Both the position numbers and the translations under genes were made by a program. From Saprospiraceae bacterium (GTDB lineage: Bacteria > Bacteroidota > Bacteroidia > Chitinophagales > Saprospiraceae), in NCBI GenBank assembly GCA_016719855.1, contig JADJYH010000001.1:1-64000 (forward strand): a stretch of DNA of 64,000 nt, given 5' to 3'. The notes under the pieces are model-generated. The model had not been told where the DNA came from and searched no databases. It saw only the letters and a program-made list of their open reading frames with translations. Of the stretch, positions 19,874-31,126 are shown one piece after another (position 1 is the first letter of the stretch; every line of letters begins with the position of its first letter).

Positions 19874-22800
19874 TTATCTAATCAATGTGGTTTCTCCCTT
19901 AAAGCTCTCCTTCATGCCATCCTCATATTCGGCTTCCAGGTACCAGACGTAAACGCCTGCTGGCATGTCCTTCGATTTGAAAGTGCCATCCCATCCACGA
20001 GTAGGTTCATTGATTGGGATGTCAACGTCCTGGTAAAGTAGCTCGCCCCAACGGTCAAAGACTTGGAACAGCTTAACCATCGTGCCTTTTTTCCCGTGGA
20101 CGGTTAGCAGGTCGTTCAAGCCACTGGAGTTGGGTGAAAAACCTGTTGGAACCAACACCCTTCGGGTCTTTGTGACGTGTACTTGTAAATGGTCTTCCGC
20201 TTCGCAACCAAGTGAGTCAACCGCCAAAATGAAGTAGTCATTGGTGTAATCAGGTGTTGACCAAATGGCATTGGAAGTCAGCGTGGCGGTGCAATCGGAC
20301 ATGGTATCCTGTGCCAAAGTGCCACAATATGCCGCATCCCAGCTGTACGTGATGTTGCCTTGTCCGTTTGTAACCACAGCCAGCAATGGGATGGTGCCGC
20401 CATATTCGACCATGTACTCATCTTGGCTTTCGCCCCAAACGAGGATGTCCACGGTCATTTGTGGCGGCTCATTTACCGTTGCGTCCAGGCTGAAAATACA
20501 GCCTTCGGCATCTTTGATAAAAATATTGTAATCATCGGCAACGAGTGCAATCAGGGTGCTGCTGCCGTAGAACTGCTGCCCATCAAGGCTATAAGTGAAT
20601 GGTGGTGTGCCACCGATTGGCGTTATTGTGATGGCACCATCCCTGTCACCGAAGCACGAGACATCCTTGACAGTCAAATCAGCATCCACGCTTTGCGGAG
20701 CAGAAATGAAAACAGAATCAATTGTAGTGCAGCCATTGGCATCCGTGATGGTAAGGTAGTAGCTATCAGCAGCGAGGTCAGTGATTTTGGCAGTGGATGC
20801 GCCGTTCGACCAGTTGTAGGTGAAGCTTGGCACACCTCCTTGCACATCTACTTCTGCAACGCCATTTTCATAACCAAAACATTCATTGTTCATGGTGGTA
20901 AAATTGGCGGTAATCACCATTGGCTCTCCGACATCCACAGTGCCTGAAATTGTGCAACCTCCAGCGTCGGTCACCACAACTGCGTAAGTGCCAGCACCAA
21001 GATTGGAGGCCGTGGCGGTGGTTTGGTTATTGGCCTGTGGCCCCCACTGGTAGCTGAAAGGTGAAGTGCCTCCCGCCACATTTGAAACGGTGGCTGCACC
21101 GTCCAACGAGCCGGCACATTTAGCCGCACTTGGGGTGATGGTCAACACCATCGGTGCTGGGTCGTCAAGCAATCTCGACATGGTACCAGTACAACCCTGA
21201 CCATCCGTTACTGTGACGGTGTAGGTGGTTCCCCCAGCGAGGTTCGTGATGAAATCGGTGGTTGGGCCGTTGCTCCATTGGTAGGAATAATTGCCATCGC
21301 CTCCCGCAAGCACCACCACGCTCATTTGCCCATCAGCGTTGCCGCTGCAAGTGGGTGGTGTTACCGAAATCAGTAGATTGTATGCCTGCCATTGCACCAC
21401 ATCTACTTGGTCGGTTGCGGTACAGCCGCCAGCATCCGTGACGATAACGGTGTATTGGCCAATTGAAATATTGGAAATGGTTTGGGAAGTTAGCCCACCG
21501 GGCGACCAAGCATAGGTAAATGGTCCTGTGCCACCACTTGGCGCAACGGTAGCTACGCTTTTGTTTTCGCTGTAACAACTGACAAAAGTCTGGCTTGCCA
21601 CAGCATCAACGCTGGTTGCTGGCTGGTTGATTACGGTACTTCCAAAAGCTTGGCATCCGTTGGCATCTGTTACCGTAACTGACACGTTCCCAGCTATCAA
21701 GCCACCTGTATTGTTTTGAGTAGGAGTGTTGCCAGCGCTCCAATTGTACGTGAAGCCACCAGCGCCTCCCGTGGCAGTCACTGTGGCAGTGCCATCGTTG
21801 CCTCCCTTACATTTGACATCCGTTTTTACGACGTTCAAAACGATGACCGGCAATGAAGTGATGTTGATGGAGCCTGCAACCTCGCAACCGTTCAAATCTG
21901 TGACCGAAACAGTGACAGGCCCTGCTGGCAGCCCACAAACACTGGGAGTATTGGACATATTGGCATTGCTCCACTGGTAGGTGAAGCCACCCACACCGCC
22001 TGATGCTGTGACCATTGCGCAGCCATCACTGCCGCCGAAGCAGGTCACTGGGCTGACTTGAACAACAGCCGGGATAATAGCGGGCTGGTCATTTACCGTA
22101 AAATCTACTTGGTCGGTACAGCCAGTGGCATCCGTAACTAGGACGGTGTAAACCCCTGGGCAGAGGCCAGTGATGTTGCCGTTGGTTTGCGAGAAGCTGT
22201 TGCCGGTTGTGGTATTGGTAACATCAAAATTGAAAGGTGACTGCCCATTTGTTACCGAAATTTGAATGGCTTCATCGCAAACACCATTGCAGCTCACGGC
22301 ATACGGGGCGGGGTTGGTTGGGAATGCGTCAATCGGGCAGTACTGGTAAGTCATGTTTGCAATGCCTACCCCGACCAGGCAAGCCGCCCCGTTCACACTC
22401 GTCCGCACCTGTACGTCCACAACATTGCCGTTCACCAGCCCTGGAATCAAGTGCGAAAGCAGGCCGTTGTTGGAAGGAACCCATCCCGTGTTGTTGACAT
22501 TGACTTCGTAGCCTAGGCCTGGGTTGATGTCGTTCCATGTCGCCACAATTTCTCCACTTGTGTTCTGGGTGAGCGTGACGATTGGCGCACTGAAACTGTT
22601 CAGAATGTTTATGCTGATGGAGTCTTTTTTTATGCAACCATAACCGTCCGACGCAGTGACAATGTAGTTGGTATTGGCCATTGGCGTGGCCGTTGGGGTA
22701 GGGCAGTTGTTGCAAGAAAGCCCGCCAGATGGTGTCCAAGTGTAGGTTACGTTATTTTGGGAACGAAAGGTGATGCTCCACCAATTTATCCTACCCATAG

Positions 22801-24943
22801 CATTTAACCCAAACGCATCTGACACTCGTAGTGTCCAATTGCCATTGACGGGTACACCGTTGAGCACGGCCCAAGAACCCTCTGGCTGAAAGTTGCCAGT
22901 GAATGGGGCAGTGCCAGATGTGATTGGCGTAACCGCGGTTGGCGTAAAACAGGTCTGTGTGTAATTGTCCCCGCTGCCGCCGTTGTTGGTGGAAAGCATG
23001 AGGAGTTGGTTGTTCGGTGACTTGAGGAAAATTTGCAAATCCGCATCAAAGTCCGTGGAGATATCTATGCAAACAGAAACAATGTCCAGTGTTGCATTTG
23101 CAATTGTACCCGGCGTGATGGAATTCACACCAATCACTGAGTTGTAAGGATTTGCGACTGGGTGGTTGCTTGCCCCTAGCGGGTAATCGTCGTATGACTC
23201 GAACGTGACATTTTGATTAGCCGCCATCGGGGATGAAACGTTGATGGAGACTGGCTCGCCCACGCAAACCACGGTATCAGGAGCAGGGGTCAAAATAGCT
23301 TCGCAGGCATGGCAAAGTGGGTGTGTCTCTGGCAGCACTTGGAGGTTGACGGTGGTGTCCCAACTACAACCGAAATTATCATTTACAGTGAACGTATATG
23401 CCACTTCCCCTGCGTTGAGTGGGGATCCCACCAATGAATCTGGGGTTGAATATAAAATGGATGGGTGGTTGTTCCAACCCCAACTGGCAATACTTGGGGT
23501 GAAAGTCTCGACACTTGGGTACAACGAAGGGTCAAACTCGATTGACCAAGAAAAAATGTAGCCGTTGTCAATGCCCCAATGGTCGCAGACTTCGATTTCC
23601 CAGTCACCATTCAGCGGACACCCGAGGAAGTTCGTGAGTGGTTGGTAGGAATTGTAAGTGCCTTCCGGCAATGTGCCAACACTGGGGTGTGTATTGGCGT
23701 ACTGAATCCAAGTCTGGTTGTATTGGGGCGATGGCGCCCAACCATAATCGTAACCCGTGCCGGGAATGGGAGTGATGAACCCTTCATCTGCTTCGTAAGG
23801 AATACCCAAAAATACTTCGCCCCCGGTCTGGCCTGGGTGATTGTGCAAAATGGCAGATTGCCCGTTCGGGCAAGTCAAGGTGATTTCCAAGTCCCGCATC
23901 CAAGAGTGTTCCATCGTCACGAAGATGCCAATCAGGTCGTTGATATTGGTCAACAATTGGCCAGGGGAGAAGCCGGAAAACGAGATGTTTGTCATGTAAC
24001 ATGAACCATCGCCATCCGGCAAGGGGAGGGAGTCCGAGCGTATACCGGCAGTCTGGAAGGTTCCTACATTGGGCATGACCGACACCGTGTGGTTCATGTC
24101 CATGGCATTCACCATGTCGTTGAGCGCAACGGTGTCCCCAACACAAATTTGCGCAGGCCAAGCGCCCATTTCAAAAGTTGGCCGTGGTGCTACCCGCACC
24201 CGTTGGCTGATGAAGTTGGTGTTCTTGCAGCCGAGTTGGTCGGTGATTTCAAGCTGCACGATATAGCCACCCGGTTGGTCAAAAATATGAGAAACAGTAG
24301 GGCCGTAGGTTATGGCTCCGTCCCCAAAATCCCATTCAAAATCGCTGGTCAAATCAGAATGGTTGTAAACCAATCCGTTTTGTGGGTAGCTGCCCATGCC
24401 ATAAAAAAACACTCGTTCGCCGGGGCAAATGTCAATCCAGCCAGTGTCCAATGGGTTGACCGCTGGGTCGGTATGGTCGAGCACAGAAAGTATGGTCTGG
24501 CAGGATGGGATGCAGTTGATGTCGGCACTCCAGCCAGCGCTCTGCCCAGTGGCATCCGAATCAAAAGTGACCGTCAGGCAGCCACTTGCGTTTACCGCAG
24601 TAGCTTGGATGATGAAAGCTGCGCCCGGCGTGAAATCACTTGCACATGACAAAGCCGGAGCTGCCGTGTTTGGGCCATCGAAAAAGCAAAGTTCGTCGCC
24701 CGCAGCAAAGTTCGTGCTCCCGAAAATCAATTGGATATGTGATCCCGTGGTGCCATCTGGGCAAATGGTGGTGGTAAAATGCTGGTTAGCACCATAGTCG
24801 GCATTGCCGCCTCCGCTGTCCATGAAAAAACCACTACAATCATTAACCGACGTTAAAGTAGCCGTCATGAGATAGTTCTGGCCGGATGCTGCCAAGGCAC
24901 AGAAGAACATGGATATTGAAAAAAGGGTAGCTTTCAAGTTCAT
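19874..24943 (-). CDS. Giant T9SS type B cargo: CUB-like, PKD, two P-domains, SprB repeats, CHU_C
   Basis: A 1689-residue protein with a signal peptide (MNLKATLFSISMFFCALAASGQ). In order: a CUB-like domain (DCSGFFMDSGG...DELCFFDGPN, residues about 30-145) and a PKD domain (FEWDFGDGAITYGPTVSHIF). Two proprotein-convertase P-domain-like modules follow (around HSWMRDLEITLTCPNG...GDWEIEVCDHWG and DFDADLQIFLKSPNNQ...NGNWTLRVSDAFG). Next come about eight SprB repeats of the form CfGg.DG.a.v..sGG..pftY.WsnG...VtVTDanGC. The C-terminal CHU_C domain has VLVPTGFSPNSSGLND, VFDRWGELLYQD and the ending ETTLIR. It matches the SprB class of gliding/attachment adhesins. The gene is followed directly by a PorP/SprF gene and preceded by a small secreted protein, probably one operon. 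Confidence 0.92.
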   Translation of the reverse strand: MNLKATLFSISMFFCALAASGQNYLMTATLTSVNDCSGFFMDSGGGNADYGANQHFTTTICPDGTTGSHIQLIFGSTNFAAGDELCFFDGPNTAAPALSCASDFTPGAAFIIQATAVNASGCLTVTFDSDATGQSAGWSADINCIPSCQTILSVLDHTDPAVNPLDTGWIDICPGERVFFYGMGSYPQNGLVYNHSDLTSDFEWDFGDGAITYGPTVSHIFDQPGGYIVQLEITDQLGCKNTNFISQRVRVAPRPTFEMGAWPAQICVGDTVALNDMVNAMDMNHTVSVMPNVGTFQTAGIRSDSLPLPDGDGSCYMTNISFSGFSPGQLLTNINDLIGIFVTMEHSWMRDLEITLTCPNGQSAILHNHPGQTGGEVFLGIPYEADEGFITPIPGTGYDYGWAPSPQYNQTWIQYANTHPSVGTLPEGTYNSYQPLTNFLGCPLNGDWEIEVCDHWGIDNGYIFSWSIEFDPSLYPSVETFTPSIASWGWNNHPSILYSTPDSLVGSPLNAGEVAYTFTVNDNFGCSWDTTVNLQVLPETHPLCHACEAILTPAPDTVVCVGEPVSINVSSPMAANQNVTFESYDDYPLGASNHPVANPYNSVIGVNSITPGTIANATLDIVSVCIDISTDFDADLQIFLKSPNNQLLMLSTNNGGSGDNYTQTCFTPTAVTPITSGTAPFTGNFQPEGSWAVLNGVPVNGNWTLRVSDAFGLNAMGRINWWSITFRSQNNVTYTWTPSGGLSCNNCPTPTATPMANTNYIVTASDGYGCIKKDSISINILNSFSAPIVTLTQNTSGEIVATWNDINPGLGYEVNVNNTGWVPSNNGLLSHLIPGLVNGNVVDVQVRTSVNGAACLVGVGIANMTYQYCPIDAFPTNPAPYAVSCNGVCDEAIQISVTNGQSPFNFDVTNTTTGNSFSQTNGNITGLCPGVYTVLVTDATGCTDQVDFTVNDQPAIIPAVVQVSPVTCFGGSDGCAMVTASGGVGGFTYQWSNANMSNTPSVCGLPAGPVTVSVTDLNGCEVAGSINITSLPVIVLNVVKTDVKCKGGNDGTATVTATGGAGGFTYNWSAGNTPTQNNTGGLIAGNVSVTVTDANGCQAFGSTVINQPATSVDAVASQTFVSCYSENKSVATVAPSGGTGPFTYAWSPGGLTSQTISNISIGQYTVIVTDAGGCTATDQVDVVQWQAYNLLISVTPPTCSGNADGQMSVVVLAGGDGNYSYQWSNGPTTDFITNLAGGTTYTVTVTDGQGCTGTMSRLLDDPAPMVLTITPSAAKCAGSLDGAATVSNVAGGTSPFSYQWGPQANNQTTATASNLGAGTYAVVVTDAGGCTISGTVDVGEPMVITANFTTMNNECFGYENGVAEVDVQGGVPSFTYNWSNGASTAKITDLAADSYYLTITDANGCTTIDSVFISAPQSVDADLTVKDVSCFGDRDGAITITPIGGTPPFTYSLDGQQFYGSSTLIALVADDYNIFIKDAEGCIFSLDATVNEPPQMTVDILVWGESQDEYMVEYGGTIPLLAVVTNGQGNITYSWDAAYCGTLAQDTMSDCTATLTSNAIWSTPDYTNDYFILAVDSLGCEAEDHLQVHVTKTRRVLVPTGFSPNSSGLNDLLTVHGKKGTMVKLFQVFDRWGELLYQDVDIPINEPTRGWDGTFKSKDMPAGVYVWYLEAEYEDGMKESFKGETTLIR

Positions 24944-25001
24944 ATTTTGCTCAGATTTGGGATTGATTGAAAAAACTTTGAATCAGACAGCCATTGAAAC
25001 T

Positions 25002-25433
25002 TCATTGTTTCTCGGCAGCCAGGAACTCGTTCAGTTTTTCGTTGAATGCCTTGCCAGCCAAGAGTACCAATGCCTGGTTTGTGTTCTCAATTTTACAGAC
25101 CAGTTGCTTGTCCCAATTGCGTTTCAAATCAAATTTCCTTTCAATCGACATGATGTTGATGTTGCTCAAGTCTTCGATACGAATGGTAGCGTAGGAATCC
25201 ATGTCCTTTTCGGAGGGAAGTTCGGTCAGGTACCACGAGTTGTCGAGGTAGAAATTCCAACGCTTCAAGAGGAAAGGGTTCGCGGTTTGCAAATGCTCAA
25301 GGTAGTCGCCGCTGTAGATTTCCAAAAGGCGGCTGTCGATGGGTGTTGTCGTGTGGGACAGTTCTGATTGTGCGTTGACAAAGGTAAAAAATGGGCAAGA
25401 GAAAAGAAGGGTAATGAATAGAATTTTTTTCAT
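25002..25433 (-). CDS. Small secreted protein of unknown function
   Basis: A 143-residue protein with a signal peptide (MKKILFITLLFSCPFFTFVNAQ) and a mature part rich in Asn, Leu and charged residues (SRLLEIYSGDYLEHLQTANPFLLKRWNFYLDNSWYL). I do not recognise the family. It is the first gene of a minus-strand set, 58 bp upstream of the SprB-repeat giant, so it may be co-expressed with the adhesin and its PorP/SprF partner. Confidence 0.7.
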   Translation of the reverse strand: MKKILFITLLFSCPFFTFVNAQSELSHTTTPIDSRLLEIYSGDYLEHLQTANPFLLKRWNFYLDNSWYLTELPSEKDMDSYATIRIEDLSNINIMSIERKFDLKRNWDKQLVCKIENTNQALVLLAGKAFNEKLNEFLAAEKQ

Positions 25434-25476
25434 GATTTAGTTTTGGCTGTTTGAAGGGCGCTCAGGTGTGTTGCAG

Positions 25477-25484
25477 CAAAATTA
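25477..25484 (-). promoter_or_regulatory. -7 element (TAATTTTG, minus strand) for the adhesin operon
   Basis: Perfect TAnnTTTG on the minus strand, about 45 bases upstream of the ATG at 25433. The rest of the divergent intergenic region 25434-25843 contains only short unsupported reading frames; I see no further structure in it. Confidence 0.4.
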
Positions 25485-25843
25485 TCTTTTTAACTTGAAA
25501 TGGCACACAGTCTTATTCACTGATTTTACCAAGTATGCGACATAAAGCGGTTTAATACCGGGCTGAGGGAAGAAAATGTAGATTGCTCACTTGATGTGAG
25601 GGGTATCGGTTGGGATGGCCTCCAATTTAAGGCACAGCCATAAGGAGGCAGCTCCCATATTTTTTTCCACACAGATGATTGCCATCAGACTGGAAATCCT
25701 TTCCTTAATTTTGTGGGGAAAAGGCATTTTGGCCAAAAATTTGCTTTTTTTGAAATATGGAAAACCGGTTACCGCTGCCACAACGGCTACTTGCCATTTG
25801 TTCCTTACCTTGTGACCGATTTTCAAGTTAAAATATCCCGTGA

Positions 25844-28800
25844 ATGAAAGTTTCTATCTACCGAATTACATTCTTTTTGGCAGTCCTATTGCCATTACAG
25901 GCCAACGCCCAGACCTTCCCAGCTTATCTTGCCAATACAAGCAAATTGCCCGAAGGGCATCCAAAAATTGTGCAGCAAACGCCTGCCGAAGGCGTGGTGG
26001 AGCCTACCGTTCAAGCGCCGCCAGCGGTTTACCCCATCTGTGTTTTCGATGAAATGAACGCACAGCTTGCGCAACAAAACCCGTCGCTGGCCGAGGCGTT
26101 GCAGCATTATATCGAAACGGAAATACCGCTGCTGTCCGCAAACAGTGCAGACAAAAGCATGGTGGAGCCGCTGCTGACCATCTCCGTCGTCGTACACGTC
26201 ATCCACAACGGCGAGCCGATAGGTACTGGACAAAACCTTTCGACTGCTCAAATCCAGGCACAAATTGACATCCTCAACGAGGATTACACGGCGCTCAACA
26301 GCCAGTTTTACAACACGCCAAGTCAGTGGATGGGGATTGCAGGCTTCCCGAACATCCAGTTTTGCCTGGCCAATAAAAAGCCCAATGGCATCCCAACCGA
26401 CGGCATTGACCGCCAAATGATGACCGTGACGGGCACTTCCTGGAGCAACAACAACATCAACTCGACCATCAAGCCTGCCATTAAATGGGACCCACTTCGC
26501 TATTTCAATATCTACGTGCTGCCAATACCCGGCACAACGGCGCAGGGTGGGGTGGTGGGCTTTTCCAACTATCCAATCGTCGGACAGATCGGCGGCAATT
26601 CGGATGGCGTGGTCATTGACTACCGCTGGTTCGGTGCGCCGGGCTTCACAGCCTCCGGCTACCGACCGCTGACGCACGAAACGGGGCATTACCTCGGTTT
26701 GCCGCACCCATTCAATGGCAGCTCCTGCTCCTTGGACGATGGCATAGGCGACACCCCGAATGTGGAGATTTCGACCAGGGACCTCGCCACACTCAACTGC
26801 GAGGACAGTTACCCGAATGGCCCGGTTTCTTGCGGCAACGAGCATTTGTACGTTAATTATATGGACTACGTGACCGAGAATTGCTACACCTCTTTCACGG
26901 CTGGGCAGGTGAACGTGATGCGGGCGGTGCTGAACGGAACCTCATCGGGCTTTGGCTACGGCAGCCGCAACGGGCTGATACAAAATGCGCCGCAGCAGTG
27001 CGCCATTCCTGCCACCGACGCTGGCATAACGAGGATTGTCAGCCCGGAGAATATTGCTTGCACGACTGGCCAAATCACCCCCGTGGTTACGCTTCGCAAC
27101 TTTGGGACGAACAACTTGAACACTGCCTCGATTTTTTACAAAATAAACAATGCAACACCCGTGAGCCTAGCTTGGCAAGGCAGCTTGTTTGCTGGGCAAA
27201 ATCTTGACGTCAGTCTGGCCCCATTTACCCCAACCAACGGAAGCTACACGCTGACAGTTTGGACTTCCCAACCAAATGGACTTACCGACCAGCGTACCGC
27301 CAACGATACGACCAGTGCAAACCGTTTCACCTACATTGCTACCGCCCCGCCGATGATGGAAAACTTTGAAAACGAGAGCACATTCCCGACTTCGGAGGGT
27401 ATTTTTCAACTGAACGTGACCAACGATGCGTTCGTTTGGCAACTGACGGACGAGGCTTCCGGCTTCGGGCAAGGTGGCGAATCGGTCATGTTCGACAACT
27501 TCCACGACTTCAACGGAGAAAACCCTGGTGGGACGATTGACGCATTGATTACTCGGCATTTCGATTTTTCAAACTTGAACGATGCCATGCTGAAATTCGA
27601 CGTGGCCTACGCACCTTACTACGACCTTATTGGCGATTCACTGCTGGTGCTGATAGCAACCAATTGCTCGCAAAATTTCAACCAAATCGTGTACAAACGA
27701 GGTGGGTTGGACTTGGCGACCGCCCCGATTATTACGGAGCCATTTACCCCAACTGCTTCTCAATGGCGCACCGAAATCGTTGACCTGAGTTCTTATGATG
27801 GCATGTCTGATGTAACGATTGCGCTCGTCAACAAGTCCGCTTTTGGCAACCGGCTTTTCCTCGACAATATTGGCATTGGGCGAAACTGCAACCTGTTGAC
27901 CGCAAGCGCTGTGAACCAACAAGCCGACGACTGTTCAGCCACCTGCAACGGTGCTGCAACTATCCAAGTTATCAACCAAAATGGCGGGTTGCTCTACGGG
28001 TGGGAAGGCTTCCCTAGCACCTTTGACCAACCTACGAACAACGAGCTTTGCGCTGGCGCAACTACTGTCACCGTTACAGATGGAATTGGCTGCACGACGC
28101 AGATTGACGTGCAGATTGCGCAACAGCAGGCGCCGCTTCTTAACACGAATTCCACCAACGTAACGGTTTACAATGGCACCAACGGAAGCGCAACGACCAC
28201 GGTCAGCAACTCCGCACCACCTTACAGTTACGCTTGGAGTAATGGGTTTCAGCAGAGCAATACCAACAGCACCTCCTCCACTGCTACTGGATTGACAACT
28301 GGAAATTACACCGTCACTGTCACCGCCGGAAACGGCTGCATTGCGACAGCCTCTGTGGTGGTTGGTTCGGTATGCACCGGTTTTTCCGTTGCGACCAGTA
28401 TCACAATACAGCCCTGCGCCAACTCCTCGAACGGCAGCATTTTAGCACAAACTCAAAGTGGGGGCGTCGCCAATAAACTACCTCTGGAGCAACGGCCAAA
28501 CCTCCGCCACCGCAACCAATCTTTCTGCTGGCATTTTTAGTGTCACCGCAACGGATGCGAACGGTTGCCCAACCACCAGTTCAGTCAGTCTGGCATCGCT
28601 GCCTGCATTAGTCACCTCGGCAACATCAACGCACCAAACCATGGTTGGGGTAAATGATGGCACTGCCACTGCTACTGCCAGCGGTGGAAGTGGCAATTTT
28701 AGCTTTACTTGGAGCAATGGAATGACCTCGAACCCCATCATGGGGCTTGCCCCCGGCAATTATTCCGTCACCGTCACCGATGCAAATGGATGCACATCCA

Positions 28801-30716
28801 CCGCATCAACCATGGTCAATTCGGTCAATTGCGGAGCGTTTTTTGCCAATTTGAACATTGAAAACATTGAATGCTTCGGGGCAAACAATGGGACGGCAAC
28901 TGCCGTGGCAGCAGGTGGCAACATGCCACTGAGCTATGTCTGGAGTACAGGTGCCACCACTGCCTCGGTGCAAAACCTTCCCGCTGGCGCAATTTCAGTT
29001 TCCATCACGGATGCGATTGGCTGTCTGGTGCAGCTTTCGGGCAACATCGTGCAACCAACGCAATGTTAGTCACCAACGCTACTTCCACCAACGAAACGAT
29101 GCCCGGGGCAAATGACGGTACAGCCTCGGCCAGTCCAAGCGGAGGCACTCCCCCCTACGATATTTTGTGGAGCAACGGGCTAACACATTGGCATCTCAGT
29201 AATTTAGTTCCTGGAAACTATTCCATGACAATCACCGATGCCAACGGGTGTACATCCAGCAGCCAGGTTTCGGTCGTGGCTTCCACCTGTTTCATTGGTC
29301 TTCAACTGTCAGCCACACCCACCACCTGCCCGGACTTTGCCGACGGTAGCGCCACAGTGAATATTCAATCAGGTGGAACAGGCCCGTTCAACTATCTTTG
29401 GTCAAATGGCCAAACCACCCCTACAATCTCCAATCTCGTTAGCAGCAGCTACTTGGTCACGGTAACGGATGCGTCGGGTTGTTCCCAAACTGGCCAAATA
29501 ATGGTCACTTCGGGTGACACCACACCACCGTCCGCCTGAGATGATTGGGCTTGTTGAAATCGGGCTTGGGGGCAGATGGTACTGCTACCATTGACCCAAA
29601 CGACTTGGTGCGAAAGCGCCTGGACAATTGCAGCATGGTTTTCCTGGAAGCGTTTCCCAAATCTGTAAGTTGCCCAGACTTGGGCCGATGCAAGTCACGC
29701 TTACAGCCATCGACAACAGCGGCAATCAAACGACTGGAATAACCAATCTTTTAGTCGTTGACCTATTGCCGCCAGTCATCACTTGCCCATCGAATATTAT
29801 TGTAAATAGCTGTGAACCAGTCGTTTACGCTATGCCAACGGCTTTGGACAATTGTTCTGCCGATGTTTTACTTGACTTGGTAGCGGGTTTGGAGAGCGGT
29901 CAGTCCTTTCCACAAGGTGCAACCACGGTTACCTGGTCAGCTACGGATGAAAGCGGGAACTCAGCAAGTTGCTCCTTCGATGTTATCGTGAATTACAGCT
30001 TCGCATTGTTAGCTGAATTGATAGAACCCAGTTGCTATGGGGCAAGCGATGGTTCAATTATTTTGGACATCAATGGTGGCCTGCCGCCATACAGTTTGGA
30101 TTGGGGCACAATTGAATCTCCCATCAACATCCAAGCTGGCAATTACCCGGTGACGGTGACAGATGCGAATGGTTGTTCCATTACTGAAACTATTCAGTTG
30201 ACGCAGCCAGACGAACTGGAAATCGTTTTATTGTCCACCACACCAGCGACGACAGGGCAATCCAATGGCCAAATTGATTTTTCGGTAAACGGAGGCACTG
30301 CGCCCTTCACGATTACTTGGCTTCAAAATGGCCTGCCACTCCCAAACTTCGACCCAATGGCTGCAGCCGCAGGTTCGTACCAGTTGAAAGTGGAAGATGC
30401 GAATGGTTGCTTGACCCTCTCCGGTTTGATTACAGTTGGTGCGGTCAGTGGCTCGGTTGAGGCTGCCCTGGAACGTAAAATTGTGATTTCACCGAACCCA
30501 AGCAGCGGTGTTTTCGTGCTCAAATTGGAAGGAGTATTGACATCCATTCAGTTCAGCGTTTTTGATGGAAAGGGACGAAACGTGTTACCCAAACGTGAGA
30601 CATCGAAAGGAAGCCTTGCCGAAACTATTGATTTACAGGCTTTTAACGCAGGTGTTTATTGGATAAAAATTGTGGCAGGGGAGGCTGTGATTTGGAAAAA
30701 GATAGTAAAAATATAG
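25844..30716 (+). pseudogene. Secreted M43 (pappalysin-like) metalloprotease with SprB/HYR-type repeats and T9SS type A tail, frameshifted
   Basis: Signal peptide (MKVSIYRITFFLAVLLPLQANAQ), then an M43 zinc protease. The motif HETGHYLGLPH has ligands His278, His282 and His288 and catalytic Glu279; the Met-turn is VNYMDYV and cysteines flank the site. After a MAM/lectin-like region come SprB repeats, an HYR-like module (PPVITCPSNIIVN...FPQGATTVTWSATDESGN) and a T9SS type A tail (ISPNPSSGVFVLK ... GVYWIKIV). About 1620 residues when joined. Frame changes occur near 28465 (G run), near 29065 (one T missing in TGTTA, restoring TQCLVTNATSTNE), near 29535 and near 29690. At least two are homopolymer positions, so most look like consensus errors. 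Expected to be secreted; substrate unknown. Confidence 0.85.
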
Positions 30717-30739
30717 CATTGTCTCGACAACGCCTTTGA

Positions 30740-30960
30740 AAAAGAGAGGGCGGGGGGGTATCCCTTTCCCCCCCCTTTTTTTTCTTTTCCCCTTCCCCCC
30801 CCCCCCCCCCCTCCCCCCCCCCTGGGGGTTGGTGTTGTTGTTCTCGTGGGAGTAATTTTCGTATTCATTTGTCTGGTTGTGTCTTTGGTTGGGTGGGCTG
30901 TCTTGGGGGGGGTTTGTGTGCGGGGGTTGGTTTGGGACTGGCTTGTTTTTCTGAAGTGTC
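30740..30960. other. Homopolymer-rich, probably artefactual stretch
   Basis: Between the end of the M43 gene (30716) and the glycosyltransferase stop (31127) the sequence runs through long C, T and G tracts, including a run of about 18 C near 30795-30815 and mostly G/T text to about 30960. Nothing similar occurs elsewhere in the window. The minus-strand reading frame across it is low-complexity (Gly/Lys/Asn) and not credible. The remaining part, 30961-31126, is AT-rich with no recognisable feature apart from two CTTTAATTGA-like words. Confidence 0.6.
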
Positions 30961-31126
30961 AATCTTTTGAACGGTAAACTTGCAAAGATAAACAAGAATG
31001 TAAAGTACGAAACAAATTAGTGCAATAAAATCTAATTTATTTACATGTTTCCTTTAATTGAGGGGGGCACCTTTAATTGAAAGGGTGGGGAAAAGTGATG
31101 AAAATTGGACAGCCCCTTTGAAGCAC

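Noticed and set aside
25587..25826. 79-codon minus-strand frame in the adhesin/M43 intergenic region
   Set aside because: A frame of similar length exists on the opposite strand and neither has signal peptide, motif or promoter.
30633..30995. 120-codon minus-strand frame rich in Gly, Lys and Asn
   Set aside because: It is a translation of the homopolymer artefact and overlaps the end of the M43 gene.
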